Shown one piece after another: positions 15,289-26,247 of a DNA stretch of 27,249 bases. This stretch comes from Candidatus Poribacteria bacterium (lineage in GTDB: Bacteria; Abyssobacteria; SURF-5). Every line of letters starts with the position of its first letter. Position 1 is the first letter of the stretch. A program made the position numbers and the translations under genes. The notes below the pieces were generated by a model. That model saw only the letters and a list, made by a program, of their open reading frames with translations, ran no database searches and was not told the origin of the DNA. The DNA lies in NCBI GenBank assembly GCA_016215705.1, contig JACRIR010000096.1:1-27249 (forward strand), given 5' to 3'.

Positions 15289-15306
15289 GTGCGAATGAAT
15301 TCGCAC
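15289..15306. repeat. Short palindrome, GAATTC-centred repeat type
   Basis: GTGCGAAT and ATTCGCAC surround GA, a perfect 8-bp stem. It resembles the other short palindromes of the window (13225, 13329) in having a GA or TC centre and GC-rich arms. The surrounding spacer 15166-15415 shows no convincing gene. Confidence 0.45.
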
Positions 15307-15415
15307 CTGCAGAATTGCGGGATGGTCTCTCAGGCCCGGTTCCTTGCGAAGACGAATGCAGGCGCCGATTTTTCCATTGCAGCATTACTCAGGAAACTCG
15401 TCATAAGGCGGGGGG

Positions 15416-16754
<1,339 letters not shown>

Positions 16755-16762
<8 letters not shown>

Positions 16763-18821
16763 TTGACAGGCGCTCCGTTTTCTGCGGCTGATATTTGGCA
16801 GGGCCGATGCCGAGCGAAATGATGCATGTCGCGCCGACGCCTTCCTTGCTCCGCAGCTCGATTGTGCCGCCGTGCATTTCTATGATATGCAGAGCGATAG
16901 GCAGACCGAGGCCGGTCCCTTTTTCTTTGTTGCTGTAAAACACCTCGAACACTTTGTCGAGGTCTTTCTCGGGGATTCCCGACCCTGTGTCCGAGATGTT
17001 AAGAATGACTTTCTTCTGCTTCGCGGAGGTGGAAACTTTCAGCTTGCCGCCGTCGGGCATCGCCTCGATGGAATTCTGAACAATATTGATGAGCGCCTGC
17101 TTCATTTTCTCCTTGTCGAGCGAAAGAAGCGGGAGATTCTCCATATATTCTCGCTCGACGCTGACCCCATTCTGCATCATGCGCGCGTGGAAAAGAGCGA
17201 AAACGTCGTCGAGAATTCGGTGAAGGTTATTCGGATGAAAATCGAGGTTCAGCGGTTTTGCGAAGAACAGGAACTCGGTAACCAGGTTGTCGAGGCGCGA
17301 CAGTTCCTCTCGAACGATATTTATCAATTGCTGCGACTCGGTCTCCGAGCTCCGCGAACCGTCGCGTATCCGCCTCTCGAGCAACAGCAACTGCAGGTTG
17401 ACGGAGTTCAGCGGATTGCGGATTTCGTGGGCGAGCCCTGCGGTGAAAGTGCCGATTGAGGCGAGTTTCTCGGTCTGCACAAGCTGCCTTTCGAGAATCC
17501 GTCTTTCGGTGACGTCGCGCAAGAAACTCTGACATACTTTCCGGCCGGAATATTCGATGAGGCTGGAGCTGATGTCGACCAGGGCGATAGAGCCGTCTTT
17601 CTTCAGCAAAGGCGCATCGTCGAAACTGCCTGAGCCGTCGGCCACCGTTTGGGCGAGCCTCTTATCAACCCGGGCGGCGTCGCGAGGATGGTGAATATCC
17701 CTCATGCGCATCCGAAGCAACTCGACGCGCGAATAACCGGTCAATTCTTCCGCTTTGCGGTTGACATCGAGGAAGTGGCCGTCTGCAGGATCGATAATGA
17801 AAATAGCGTCGTTCGCGCCCTCGAATAGCGACAGATATTCATCGGCTTTCCTTTGGAAGCGAGTCCGGCTCTCAGCCAGTTCCTTCGCGCTGACCTCCAC
17901 CTTTTGCCTGAGCCTGCGGTTCACCAGCCAGCCGGCGAAGCCTGCGGCCGAAATCACTACTCCCACGACCCAAAACAAGAACCGCCTCAGGAGTGAGGTT
18001 TGGGCCCATCCCTTCCCGAACCATGTCTCAAAAATCCGGTCATACTCGCCGTCCTGCTTGATGGCGCTCAATGCCTTTTCGAACTCGGAAACCAGCCCCT
18101 GGTTCCCCTCCTGTACGGCGATGCAATAGCCGACCTGGTGAATCGGGGACCCCGCGATCTTAATATCCGAAAACCTGAGCTTGTTGGCCAGGTACTGGCC
18201 GGTGAGCTGGCTGCCCGCGAACGCCGTCACGTCTCCGCGCTCAAGCATCTTGAGCGCGCTCTCATACGTATCGTTTGTGACTATATGAACCCGCTTGCCC
18301 CTCTGGAGGACTTCTCCTATGAAATCGCCCGCGACGACTGCGACCGTCCTGCCCTCGAGGTCGACGATGCTGCTTATGTCTCTCCTGTCGCCGCGCACGA
18401 ATATGGCGTCGGCGATTGTGCATATCGGGCTCGTGAAATCGAACATATCGTCGCGCTCGATGCTGTAGGCGACGCCGAGAACACCATCAACCAGCCCGTC
18501 ATGCAGGGCGGCAAGCCCCTCGATCTTGCTCATTTGACGATACTCGATCTTCACCCCCATCTGCTTCGCCATCGCATCGAGGATATCGACATTGAATCCC
18601 TCGAACACGCCCTTAAGTGTATTGTAGTACTCATAGGGAGGATAGTTTGAGTGGGAGGCAATTACGAGAACCTTCTCACTTCTCGGAGGCGCTGACGCGC
18701 CCGGACGGGGTTCAGCGAGAGCCGCTGACGGCGAGTTGAGCGCCGGCAGTGAAAGAAGCAGGGCAATCGTCACGCACACGCGCGCGCATATAGTCGCGAA
18801 TCTATTGGTAAGAACAGACAT
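16755..18821 (-). CDS. Hybrid-sensor histidine kinase with periplasmic amino-acid-binding-type domain and PAS
   Basis: From ATG 18821 the product is 688 residues; a TTG lies one codon before, and neither has a strong ribosome binding site. (Numbers below count from that TTG.) The order is signal sequence (~10-37), periplasmic SBP_bac_3 domain (~50-272, starting VLVIASHSNYPPYEY with FTSPICTIADAIFV), one membrane helix (~282-302), PAS (~328-440), HisKA with H466 (GLAHEIRNPLNSV), and HATPase with N584 (NIVQNSIEAM), DTGSGIP (612-618) and GTGLGLPIAL. Such domains normally bind small polar ligands, so the kinase may sense an amino acid or related compound outside the membrane. It forms a coupled pair with the sigma-54 regulator. 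There is no receiver domain within the kinase. Confidence 0.93.
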
Positions 18822-19308
18822 CAACCTACACCGCTTTTATCATCAATGAGGCAGATCAGAAAGTGTCCGGCAACTCGTCGACAACTCGTATGTTCCGCGA
18901 TCAGATTCTTGCACTCCTCTGCCCACTGTGCACAGGGGGAAGGGGAAACTGTCGAGTGGATTCAAATGATTCCGTAAATCAATTGTATCACAGGCTTTCC
19001 GGCACAGTCAATCGTTATTGGCTGCTTTGGAGAGGCGCAGGAGAGACAGGCGTTACTTCGGGTTCCACATGCGCACCACCATTTGTTCAATGGTTATCTC
19101 CCGATTATCTTTCTCAATCCTTTTTACAACTGCAACCCGTCCCCCCTCAACACGAGGCGCTTGCCCTAAGAACTGTCATGATAAATCGTCTCTTCCGTGG
19201 AGCATCCCCAAGATTCCTCGCCCCGACGCAACACAACGACAGAAACGCGGGCGTCTGTTCATATGTTGGCTTTCGAGGGCGTTCGCGGCGGGGTAGTGCT
19301 TTTGTTGG
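18822..19308. other. About 490 bp spacer without recognisable gene
   Basis: This lies between the start of the kinase gene and the end of rpe, both minus strand. Short frames in it lack ribosome binding sites and family resemblance. No terminator, promoter or repeat was convincing. Confidence 0.5.
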
Positions 19309-19971
19309 TTAATTGCTGTTCGGGTCCGCAGGTTTGCCTCGGAGGGAAGCAATGGCTTCGGCGTAGTCGGATGCGCCGAAGACGGATGAGCCTGCAACGA
19401 GGATGTTGGCGCCGGCGCGGATGATTTTGGGAGCGTTCTCGCGTGTGACTCCGCCGTCGACCTGGATATCGACTTTGGCGCCGACAAGCTCGCGGACGTG
19501 CGCGATCTTCTTGAGCGCCTGCGGAATGAATTTCTGGCCGCTGAAGCCCGGGTTCACGGACATCACGAGCACCATGTCGAGGTCCTCGGCCATGTATTTA
19601 ATGGGATCAATCGGCGTCGACGGATTGAGCGCCGCGCCCGCCTTGACGCCTGAATCTTTGATCTGATGGATTACTTTGTGCAGGTGCGGACACGCCTCGA
19701 CGTGAATGGTCAGGATATCGGTCCCGACGGAAACGAAATCTTCTACATAGTCCTCGGGATTTTCGATCATGAGGTGCACGTCCAGCGGAATGGCAGCGAC
19801 AGATTTTATTGCGCCGACGATCGCGGGACCAAACGTTATGTTGGGCACAAAGTGGCCGTCCATGATATCGAGGTGAAGCATATCGGCGCCCGCTTTCTGG
19901 ACGGCTTCGACTTCCACTGCAAGGCGTGAGAAATCGGCTGATAGAATCGAAGGAGCAATGAGCACTTTCAC
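19309..19971 (-). CDS. rpe: Ribulose-phosphate 3-epimerase
   Basis: It interconverts ribulose 5-phosphate and xylulose 5-phosphate in the pentose phosphate pathway. The chosen GTG at 19971 gives 220 residues starting MKVLIAPSILSADFSRL, the normal start and length. GGAAAGGA lies about 7 bp upstream, while the upstream extension has no homologous character. Signature motifs are MLHLDIMDGHFVPNITFGP (~31-49, metal-binding His/Asp), DVHLMIENPEDYV, VLVMSVNPGFSGQKF and DIQVDGGVTRENA. The start overlaps the stop of the PASTA gene (GTGA), indicating coupled translation and a shared operon. Confidence 0.95.
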   Translation of the reverse strand: MKVLIAPSILSADFSRLAVEVEAVQKAGADMLHLDIMDGHFVPNITFGPAIVGAIKSVAAIPLDVHLMIENPEDYVEDFVSVGTDILTIHVEACPHLHKVIHQIKDSGVKAGAALNPSTPIDPIKYMAEDLDMVLVMSVNPGFSGQKFIPQALKKIAHVRELVGAKVDIQVDGGVTRENAPKIIRAGANILVAGSSVFGASDYAEAIASLRGKPADPNSN

Positions 19972-20948
19972 CGGAATGTCCTTTCCATGTCGAGCTTCCC
20001 GTCGAGATACACTCTCACTGTGCATTGATCGTTATAGGCAAAAGGCAACTCGATATTGGAGCCCGCCTCGGTAACTTCTTCGTAGATCGTTCGCGAGCCC
20101 TCCGCGTCTAAGACCTCGATGCGGACGGGTTTCGACCAGAAGCCGTACGGGACACTATACAAAAAGACAGTCGATTTTCGGTCCGGCTGTTCTTCCTTCG
20201 TCTGCAAGGCGCTTATCACCAAAGAGACAGTCGAGCCCTCGGCCACAAGCGAAGCAGGCGCAGGTTTCTGCTCGAGGACAGTGTCCCGCGGATGCTCAAG
20301 GTCTTTCCTTACCGCCATGTCGCCCAGTTTGAGACCCATCGCCTCGAGGACGACTTTTACCTTGTCGCGCTGAAGGCCGACGAGGTCGGGGAGTTTGTAT
20401 TCGCGCGAGGGCGGCCCAAGACTCAACAACATATCTACGGATGTTCCACGGCTGACTTCGCGGCCGGGCGGCGGCGTATGACTCACCACCACGTCTTTCT
20501 CGCTCTTGTTGTGTATCTTCGAGAAGCGACCCGCCCTGAGGTTCACCCGATTCAACTCGACGCGGGCCTCACGCAGAGACTTGCCGGCGAGATTCGGGAC
20601 GACCGTGGTGAGGCTTCCGAGGCTTATGGTGACGGAGATCGGCCTGCCCTCCTTCACTATCGTTCCCGGCGACGGGTCTTGCGACATGATGAAGTTCTCG
20701 GGGATGACGGCGTTATTGCGCGCGCCGACTTTCCTGAGCTCCAGACCGCGTTCGCTCAGCACATCGAGCGCCTCGGTGACGCTCTTGTTCACGACTTCGG
20801 GAACTGCAACCTCCTCGCCGTGTTTCACCGTTATGTTGAGGGCGATGAACCCGAAGAGCGCGGCCGACGCGAAGAAGACGCCCGTGCCCAGCATGAATTT
20901 TACGGGCCTGCTCTCAATGAGATGAACTTGATGATTTTGGATTGCCAT
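19968..20948 (-). CDS. Membrane protein with three PASTA domains and no kinase domain
   Basis: The 326-residue protein has a short cytoplasmic start, one membrane helix (~20-40, MLGTGVFFASAALFGFIALN), and three extracytoplasmic PASTA repeats (~47-111, 115-178, 184-247; for example VPEVVNKSVTEAL and LPDLVGLQRDKVKVVLEAMG). A separate C-terminal domain (~258-326, VFLYSVPYGFWSKPVRIEVL) follows. PASTA domains commonly bind peptidoglycan or muropeptides in PknB-type kinases and penicillin-binding proteins. Here neither is fused. The gene precedes rpe with a 4-bp overlap, an arrangement that recalls the kinase-rsgA-rpe neighbourhood of many bacteria. No good ribosome binding site precedes the ATG. 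Confidence 0.88.
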   Translation of the reverse strand: MAIQNHQVHLIESRPVKFMLGTGVFFASAALFGFIALNITVKHGEEVAVPEVVNKSVTEALDVLSERGLELRKVGARNNAVIPENFIMSQDPSPGTIVKEGRPISVTISLGSLTTVVPNLAGKSLREARVELNRVNLRAGRFSKIHNKSEKDVVVSHTPPPGREVSRGTSVDMLLSLGPPSREYKLPDLVGLQRDKVKVVLEAMGLKLGDMAVRKDLEHPRDTVLEQKPAPASLVAEGSTVSLVISALQTKEEQPDRKSTVFLYSVPYGFWSKPVRIEVLDAEGSRTIYEEVTEAGSNIELPFAYNDQCTVRVYLDGKLDMERTFR

Positions 20949-21140
20949 TTTATTGATTGAATCCGGTTCGTCCGCAGATTTCGCTGATTTTCACTGACTA
21001 AGAAGCCACGCTAGCCACCAAGTCGCCGAGACTCCAGGGACCTCCGGGAAGGAGATGTTCCCTTTTTGTTTTCGATTTCGCGGTGTCTTTGAGACTTCGT
21101 AGTGGACAACATCCGGTGTTTTCCACAGTTTGTCATTATA
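20949..21140. repeat. Spacer with degenerate dispersed repeats
   Basis: TTGAATCC and TCCGCAGATTTCGCTGATT around 20955-20990 match the stretch at 26248-26281 near the SRP RNA. GCCACCAAGTCGCCGAGAC (21015-21033) and CTTTGAGACTTCGTAGTGGA (21088-21107) look like opposite ends of another degenerate inverted segment. No gene is visible. Confidence 0.45.
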
Positions 21141-22496
21141 TTATACTCTTCTCATCTTCGCAATGAAAAAGCCGTCCATGTTCTCGTCGCCGGGCAGTAT
21201 TTGCGCAAACCTGCCGTCCCTGACGTATTTCCGCAGTTGCCCGGGAAATTCGGCTGACGCTTCAAACTCCGGATGGCGTCCCAAAAAGTCCTCAACAACC
21301 CCGGCGTTTTCCTTTCTCGTAATCGTGCAGGTGCAGTAGATGAGTGTCCCGCCCGGGCGAACACATTGAGCGGCGTTCTCAAGGATTTCTGATTGAAGCC
21401 GCGCGAGTCCCTCGATTTGCTCAGGACGCAACCGCCACTTGAGGTCCGGACGCCTCCTTATGACGCCAAGGCCGGAACACGGAACATCGGCGATGACCCG
21501 GTCCATTCCACCATAGCGCGGCGCCAGCGGGACAGTGGCGTCTTCTTTACGGGCCTCGATGATTGTAATTCCCAATCTTCGCGCGTTTTCTTCGATCAGC
21601 GCAATCTTGTGGTCATGGATATCGAGCGCATAGACTTTTCCCTCGTTGTGCATGAGAGCCGCGATATGGGTCGTTTTGCCGCCGGGTCCGGCGCATACGT
21701 CGAGCGCCTTTTGGCCGGGATGAGCATCGAGGCAATGAACTGCCAGCATCGAACTCGCGTCCTGCATATAGAGTAACCCGTCCTTCCAGACCTGAAGCGT
21801 TTGGAGGGCGGAAATCGAGTGCAACCGAATTCCTTCTTCGGTATACGGGAAAGTCACCGCGCCGACTCCCTCGCTTTCAAGTCTCTGAAGAACTTGCTCC
21901 CTCGTTGCCCGATTTATGTTCACCCGGGCAGTGAGCGGAGGGATAGCGTTGTTTTGCTTCATTATTTCGATTGCGGTTTCGCGTCCCCATTCTTCAGAGA
22001 GAAGCTCGACGAGCCAGCCGGGATGCGAATACTTTATCGAAAGGTTTGTGATTGAGTGCTCATCGAGCGCCCCCAGGGAATCGAGAATGGCCTCTTTGTG
22101 CGCGTTTCTGAGGACGGCATTGACAAGGCCAGCCGTTCCCTTGTGGCCGTACTTTTTCGCAAGTTTTACGGATTCATCGACCGCCGCAGATTTGGGAACT
22201 CTGTCGAGGAAGAGTATCTGAAACATTCCCATGCGGAGGATGTTGCGTATCCAGGGCGTCAGTTCTTCGAGCGGCGAATCGAAGAGTCTCTGCAACGCCC
22301 AGTCAATAGTCCCGCGATGCCTGAGCGTGCCGATGGCGAGCTGATACGTGAACGCGCGGTCGCGCCGCGAGAACTCTGTTTCCTCGAGCTGATACTCGAG
22401 AAGAAGCTTGGGAAACGAGAGCGCGGCCTCCGTTCTGCGGAGTATTTTGAGCGCGTACTCGCGAATTGGATCGACTTTTTGGACGCTTTGTTTCAT
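21141..22496 (-). CDS. rsmB: 16S rRNA (cytosine-967-C5)-methyltransferase
   Basis: It methylates C967 of 16S rRNA using S-adenosylmethionine. The 451 residues have a NusB-like RNA-binding N-terminal domain (~10-140) and a Rossmann methyltransferase domain: SAM motif DVCAGPGGKTTHIAA (266-280), ADVPCSGLGVIRRRPDLKWR (336-355, C340) and YCTCTITRKENAG (387-399, C390 as the expected catalytic cysteine). The ATG overlaps the stop of fmt (ATGA), the common fmt-rsmB pairing of bacteria. Confidence 0.95.
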   Translation of the reverse strand: MKQSVQKVDPIREYALKILRRTEAALSFPKLLLEYQLEETEFSRRDRAFTYQLAIGTLRHRGTIDWALQRLFDSPLEELTPWIRNILRMGMFQILFLDRVPKSAAVDESVKLAKKYGHKGTAGLVNAVLRNAHKEAILDSLGALDEHSITNLSIKYSHPGWLVELLSEEWGRETAIEIMKQNNAIPPLTARVNINRATREQVLQRLESEGVGAVTFPYTEEGIRLHSISALQTLQVWKDGLLYMQDASSMLAVHCLDAHPGQKALDVCAGPGGKTTHIAALMHNEGKVYALDIHDHKIALIEENARRLGITIIEARKEDATVPLAPRYGGMDRVIADVPCSGLGVIRRRPDLKWRLRPEQIEGLARLQSEILENAAQCVRPGGTLIYCTCTITRKENAGVVEDFLGRHPEFEASAEFPGQLRKYVRDGRFAQILPGDENMDGFFIAKMRRV

Positions 22497-23428
22497 TTTC
22501 CGAGCACGCCGCCTTCTTCCAGCGCGTGCCCGCGCAAATACTCCTCGACAGACATTCGTCTTCCGCCCTGCGGCTGTACTTCGAGCAACCGCACTGCGCC
22601 GGCCGCCGCCCGCACGAGGAGGAGGCCACGGGCCGACATTATGATTTCACCCGGCTCACCCCCTCGGGTTTGCTCATCCCACGGCCCCACCTTCCACACC
22701 TTGAGAGTCTCACCCCGGTACGTTGTCGCGCAACCGGGCCAAGGGTCGAGCGCACGCACAAGGTTGTGGATGGCTTCCGGAGACCGATTCCAATTGATGA
22801 TTTCGTCTTCCCTGGTGAGTTTCCGCGTGATGGTCGCTTTCGAGTCATCCTGTTTGCGAGGCGTCGCGCTACCCATTTCAAGAGCTCCGAGCGTCTCAAC
22901 CATCAAATCTGCTCCGGCCCCTGCAAGCGTATCGTGCATTGTGCCGAGGGTGTCATCATCGTGAATCACAACCTCCCGCTGCAGGAGTATGTCGCCGGTG
23001 TCCATGCCTTCGTCGAGGAGCATCGTGGTCACGCCCGTTATGTGGTCGCCCGCCATGATGGCCGACTGTATGGGCGTCGGTCCCCTGTACCTCGGCAAGA
23101 GTGACGGATGCAGATTGATGCATCCGCGCACCGGCAGATCGAGGAAGTCTCTCCTCAGGATTTGGCCGTAGGCGACGACCACGGCGGCGTCGGGATTCAG
23201 ATTTCTTATTTCCTCAATGACGAAGGCCGACGACGCCCTCTCGGGCTGCATCACGAGCAGGCCGTACTCGAGGGCGATTGTCTTTACGGGAGATGGTATG
23301 AGCTTCATGCCGCGGCCCTTCGGCCGGTCCGGTTGGGTGAGCGCCGCCAGTATCCGGTGGCGAGTTTGCGTGAGGAGCTTGAGGGTGGGAACCGCGAACT
23401 CGGGAGTGCCGAGAAACAGTATGTTCAC
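22493..23428 (-). CDS. fmt: Methionyl-tRNA formyltransferase
   Basis: It formylates initiator Met-tRNA with 10-formyl-tetrahydrofolate. The GTG at 23428 gives 311 residues starting MNILFLGTPEFAVPTLKLL, the family start; longer in-frame starts (ATG 23473, GTG 23485) add residues outside the usual domain. Catalytic residues are N105 and H107 (INLHPSLLPRYRGPTPIQ) and D143 (GMDTGD). The C-terminal OB-like domain follows (~205-311). GGTGA lies about 10 bp before the GTG. No def gene lies directly upstream. Confidence 0.95.
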   Translation of the reverse strand: MNILFLGTPEFAVPTLKLLTQTRHRILAALTQPDRPKGRGMKLIPSPVKTIALEYGLLVMQPERASSAFVIEEIRNLNPDAAVVVAYGQILRRDFLDLPVRGCINLHPSLLPRYRGPTPIQSAIMAGDHITGVTTMLLDEGMDTGDILLQREVVIHDDDTLGTMHDTLAGAGADLMVETLGALEMGSATPRKQDDSKATITRKLTREDEIINWNRSPEAIHNLVRALDPWPGCATTYRGETLKVWKVGPWDEQTRGGEPGEIIMSARGLLLVRAAAGAVRLLEVQPQGGRRMSVEEYLRGHALEEGGVLGK

Positions 23429-23679
23429 GTGAGCGCTTTCACCATTGCTCGCCTGAGCAAAGTCGTGTTGCATTGCAGCGGACACGAGAGGATTCCATCT
23501 GCCGCCTCTTCAGGAAGACGGCTGCTGCGAAAATTGGGGACACGATGCAGCGTCGTGTTCCCGAATTTTCGCCAACAGCCTCTCCAAAACGGAAAGATTG
23601 GTGTCCCCCTTTTGATAGATGGGGACATGGGGAATCCTTCAAGACGGGCTTTCATGACGGGAGTCCATGGAACCATGTG
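23429..23679. repeat. Spacer with a long palindrome and a CCCCC/GGGG stem
   Basis: A stem-loop at 23528-23571 has arms CGAAAATTGGGGACACGA and the near complement TCGTGTTCCCGAATTTTCG, with loop TGCAGCG. The same unit occurs at 13274-13312. Further on, GTCCCCCTTTTGATAGATGG and GGACATGGGG form another weak dyad (23602-23632). It lies between ybaB and fmt and could affect readthrough. Confidence 0.7.
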
Positions 23680-23997
23680 CTAGAACATGCCCGGAATCTT
23701 CAAGTTCATGCCGCCCGCAAGCTTCGACATTTCGGCGTTGGCAAGTTCTTCGGCCTTGCGCAGGGCCTCATTGACGGCAGCAAGGACAAGGTCTTGAAGC
23801 ATTTCTATATCATCGGGGTTGACGACTTCCTTGGATATCTCAAGCGACTGGATGTCGCGCTTGCCCGTCGCAACCACTTTTACCATTCCGCCGCCGGTCG
23901 AGGCTTCGACGGTCTTTGCAGCCAACTCCTCCTGTATTTTCGCCATTCTTTCCTGGAGTTGCCGCGCCTGCTTCATGATTTTGCCCATGTCCACCAT
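23680..23997 (-). CDS. ybaB: YbaB/EbfC-family nucleoid-associated protein
   Basis: The 105-residue protein has a coiled N-terminal helix ([20 protein letters not shown]), the family core [20 protein letters not shown] and [20 protein letters not shown], and a C-terminal helix ending in a Gly/Met-rich tail. Members form dimers and bind DNA in the cytoplasm. AAGGAG lies about 10 bp before the ATG. It follows dnaX by 83 bp, the classical dnaX-ybaB order; the usual next gene, recR, is absent here. Confidence 0.93.
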   Translation of the reverse strand: MVDMGKIMKQARQLQERMAKIQEELAAKTVEASTGGGMVKVVATGKRDIQSLEISKEVVNPDDIEMLQDLVLAAVNEALRKAEELANAEMSKLAGGMNLKIPGMF

Positions 23998-24080
23998 GTT
24001 GAGAAACTCCTTTTAGTAGATTGCCGCTTGACTGCAAGAATTCGCGTAATGGCGCTCATTTGGATTCTTGCAGCAAAACA

Positions 24081-25931
24081 CTACCCGCTCACGTAGACGG
24101 GCTTCCCTTTGAAAAGGTCGATCACCTTCTTCACAATCGGATTGTTCAGCGCCTTCTCCTTCCGCTCCTTAGTCGCCTCCTCGGCGCGTGTCGGCCTGAG
24201 GCCGTCGGGGATCATTTCCTTTGGCGCGGGCGGAGGCGGCATATTGGCTTCGTCGGATTCGAGGATCAGCTTGATCTTGAGCGGAGCGCCGACAATCGTT
24301 TTGAGTATTTCCTCCAGAAGCATCTTGATTTCTTTTCTTTCAAGATGTGTTTTATTGTAGCGACTCTTCGCGTCGAAACAGATTATGACCTGCTCATTCT
24401 CAACACCGCAGAAACGCCCGCTGCTGAGGAAAGAATAGGTGGACATGCTTTGCTCCCGGACTTCGTCCAGGAGTTGGCGCCAGAGCGTGAGCTGTGGTTT
24501 GTCGTCCTCCGCCGGCGGAGGCGCGGACTCCTCCTCGGGCTCTGTTTCAGGTTCTTCCGGCAGGTTTTGCCTTGGGGGATCGCCCTTCGGCGCGGCGCTT
24601 TCAGGCGGTTCCTCCTTGTGGTCCCCCTTATGCCCCCGCGCCGTCTTGTAACGGCTCGGCGGTTCCTTAACGCTCGTGGGCGGCGAGGGCGCGACAATTG
24701 ACGACTCCGCTGCCGGAGGAGCAGAGTCCGGAGGCGCAGCCTCTTCCTGCTTATTTTCAGAGACAGCCGTCTTCGAGGCGAATGAACCTTTCAACTTCTT
24801 TTCGAGGGCAGTCAGCTTCGAGAGCAAGTTATCGATGGATATCTCCGCCCCGACGTGCGCCATTCGCATGAGGAGCGTTTCGAGGGCCACGCGGGTTGAG
24901 GGCACCTGGCGAAAGCGGGTCTCGAGCTCGGACAAGTCCTGCACAATCCTGATCAAATCGGCCGGTTTGAAACGCCCAGCCACGTCTTTGAGGGCCGAAA
25001 AATCTTCCTCGGGTAGATCGATCAACTCTACGCCGCCTCCGAGACTTGCGACGAGGAGATTCCGGAAATAGAGCGTCAAGTCTTTGAGAAATTGCGCCAG
25101 GTCTTTTCCTCTCTCGACAATATCGTTGACGGTCTTGAGCAGGAAGAAGGTGTCACCCTCGCAGATAGCCACGGCGACTTGCTGATACACCTCAATTCCG
25201 ACAGTCCCGAGCATCGCGTAGACATCGGAGAGCGTTATCTCGGCCTCGCTGAACGAGACCAATTGGTCGAGGATGCTTAGCGCGTCGCGCATGCTGCCCT
25301 CGGCTGCTCGCGCAATCGCGAAGAGCGCGCGGTCGTCGATCCGTATCGTCTCGGCAGTCGTAATCTCCTTTAGTCGCGCAAATATCCGGCGGGAGGTGAT
25401 GCGCCTGAAATCGAACCGCTGACACCGCGAAAGCACGGTCATCGGAATCTTGTGGGCCTCGGTCGTCGCCATGATGAATTTGACGTGCGCAGGCGGCTCC
25501 TCGAGGGTCTTGAGGAAAGCGTTGAACGCGGCAGTCGAGAGCATGTGGACTTCGTCGATGATGTAAACTTTGAATCGGAGGTAGGCGGGCGCAATCCGGA
25601 CGTTCTCGCGGAGCATGCGAACGTCCTCGACGCTATTGTTCGACGCGCCGTCAATCTCGATCACGTCGATCGAGCGCGCCTCGGCGATCTCGCGGCAGGC
25701 GGCACATTCGCCGCATGGCTCTCCGTCGCTCGATTCAGGACAATTGAGCGCCTTGGCGAAGATGCGGGCCGTGCTAGTCTTGCCGATTCCGCGTGGGCCA
25801 ACGAACAGGTAAGCATGAGCGGTTCGACTTGAACGCATCGAGTTGAGGAGCGTAGTCGTGATGTGCTCCTGCCCGACGACATCCTTGAAGGCCTTTGGCC
25901 GCCATTTTCTGGCCAGAACGATGTAAGACAT
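24081..25931 (-). CDS. dnaX: DNA polymerase III subunits gamma/tau
   Basis: This is the clamp-loader ATPase of the replicase. The 616 residues begin MSYIVLARKWRPKAFKDVVG and include Walker A GPRGIGKTS (45-53), a four-cysteine zinc site (C64, C73, C76, C79), Walker B IIDEVHM (124-130), and sensor motifs ATTEAHKIP and SRCQRF (168-173). A Pro/Glu-rich linker (~390-480) precedes a C-terminal tau-like domain. I found no A-AAA-AAG slippery run in frame, so separate gamma production is not evident. It is the first protein gene after the SRP RNA, with AGGGA shortly before the ATG. Confidence 0.95.
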   Translation of the reverse strand: MSYIVLARKWRPKAFKDVVGQEHITTTLLNSMRSSRTAHAYLFVGPRGIGKTSTARIFAKALNCPESSDGEPCGECAACREIAEARSIDVIEIDGASNNSVEDVRMLRENVRIAPAYLRFKVYIIDEVHMLSTAAFNAFLKTLEEPPAHVKFIMATTEAHKIPMTVLSRCQRFDFRRITSRRIFARLKEITTAETIRIDDRALFAIARAAEGSMRDALSILDQLVSFSEAEITLSDVYAMLGTVGIEVYQQVAVAICEGDTFFLLKTVNDIVERGKDLAQFLKDLTLYFRNLLVASLGGGVELIDLPEEDFSALKDVAGRFKPADLIRIVQDLSELETRFRQVPSTRVALETLLMRMAHVGAEISIDNLLSKLTALEKKLKGSFASKTAVSENKQEEAAPPDSAPPAAESSIVAPSPPTSVKEPPSRYKTARGHKGDHKEEPPESAAPKGDPPRQNLPEEPETEPEEESAPPPAEDDKPQLTLWRQLLDEVREQSMSTYSFLSSGRFCGVENEQVIICFDAKSRYNKTHLERKEIKMLLEEILKTIVGAPLKIKLILESDEANMPPPPAPKEMIPDGLRPTRAEEATKERKEKALNNPIVKKVIDLFKGKPVYVSG

Positions 25932-25962
25932 TTTTCCCTGCTATTCCCACCCAAATTATTAA

Positions 25963-26234
25963 GGCTCGTGCACCCGCCCTCGATTTACTTCGCAGGCCGC
26001 TTGCCGGACCGCCGGCTCAGGCCAGGTAAATCTTCGGCACACCGGACGGTTGCTTACCGCTGCTCCCTTCCGGGCCTGACGGGGTTGGGCAATGTCCGGT
26101 TGCGAAGGACCCAACCATCAACACCGGCAAATCCGGGGCTACCACCTGTTCCGTGAAACCTCAAGCGGGAATTCGACCTCGCTGAAGCGGGTTGCGAGTA
26201 CAGGGCACCGCTAACTCCCCATCTAGCACGAGCC
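25963..26234 (-). ncRNA. ffs: Signal recognition particle RNA, long type with Alu domain
   Basis: The conserved apical core CAGGCCCGGAAGGGAGCAG lies at 26060-26078 (read on minus). Outer ends GGCTCGTGC (26234-26226) and GCACGAGCC (25971-25963) pair perfectly, closing a ~272 nt RNA. The 5' part has the Alu-type sequence GGGGAGTTAGCGGTGCCCTG (about 26219-26200), as in Bacillus-type long SRP RNA, rather than the ~110 nt form of E. coli. It scaffolds Ffh for co-translational membrane targeting. The 3' end is about 30 bp before dnaX on the same strand. Confidence 0.92.
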
Positions 26235-26247
26235 AAAAAAAAGCCTT

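Noticed and set aside
24081-25931. Programmed frameshift in dnaX
   Set aside because: No A-AAA-AAG run or downstream stem was found in the tau-coding part; AAAAGAAG-type runs near the linker do not make a slippery heptamer.
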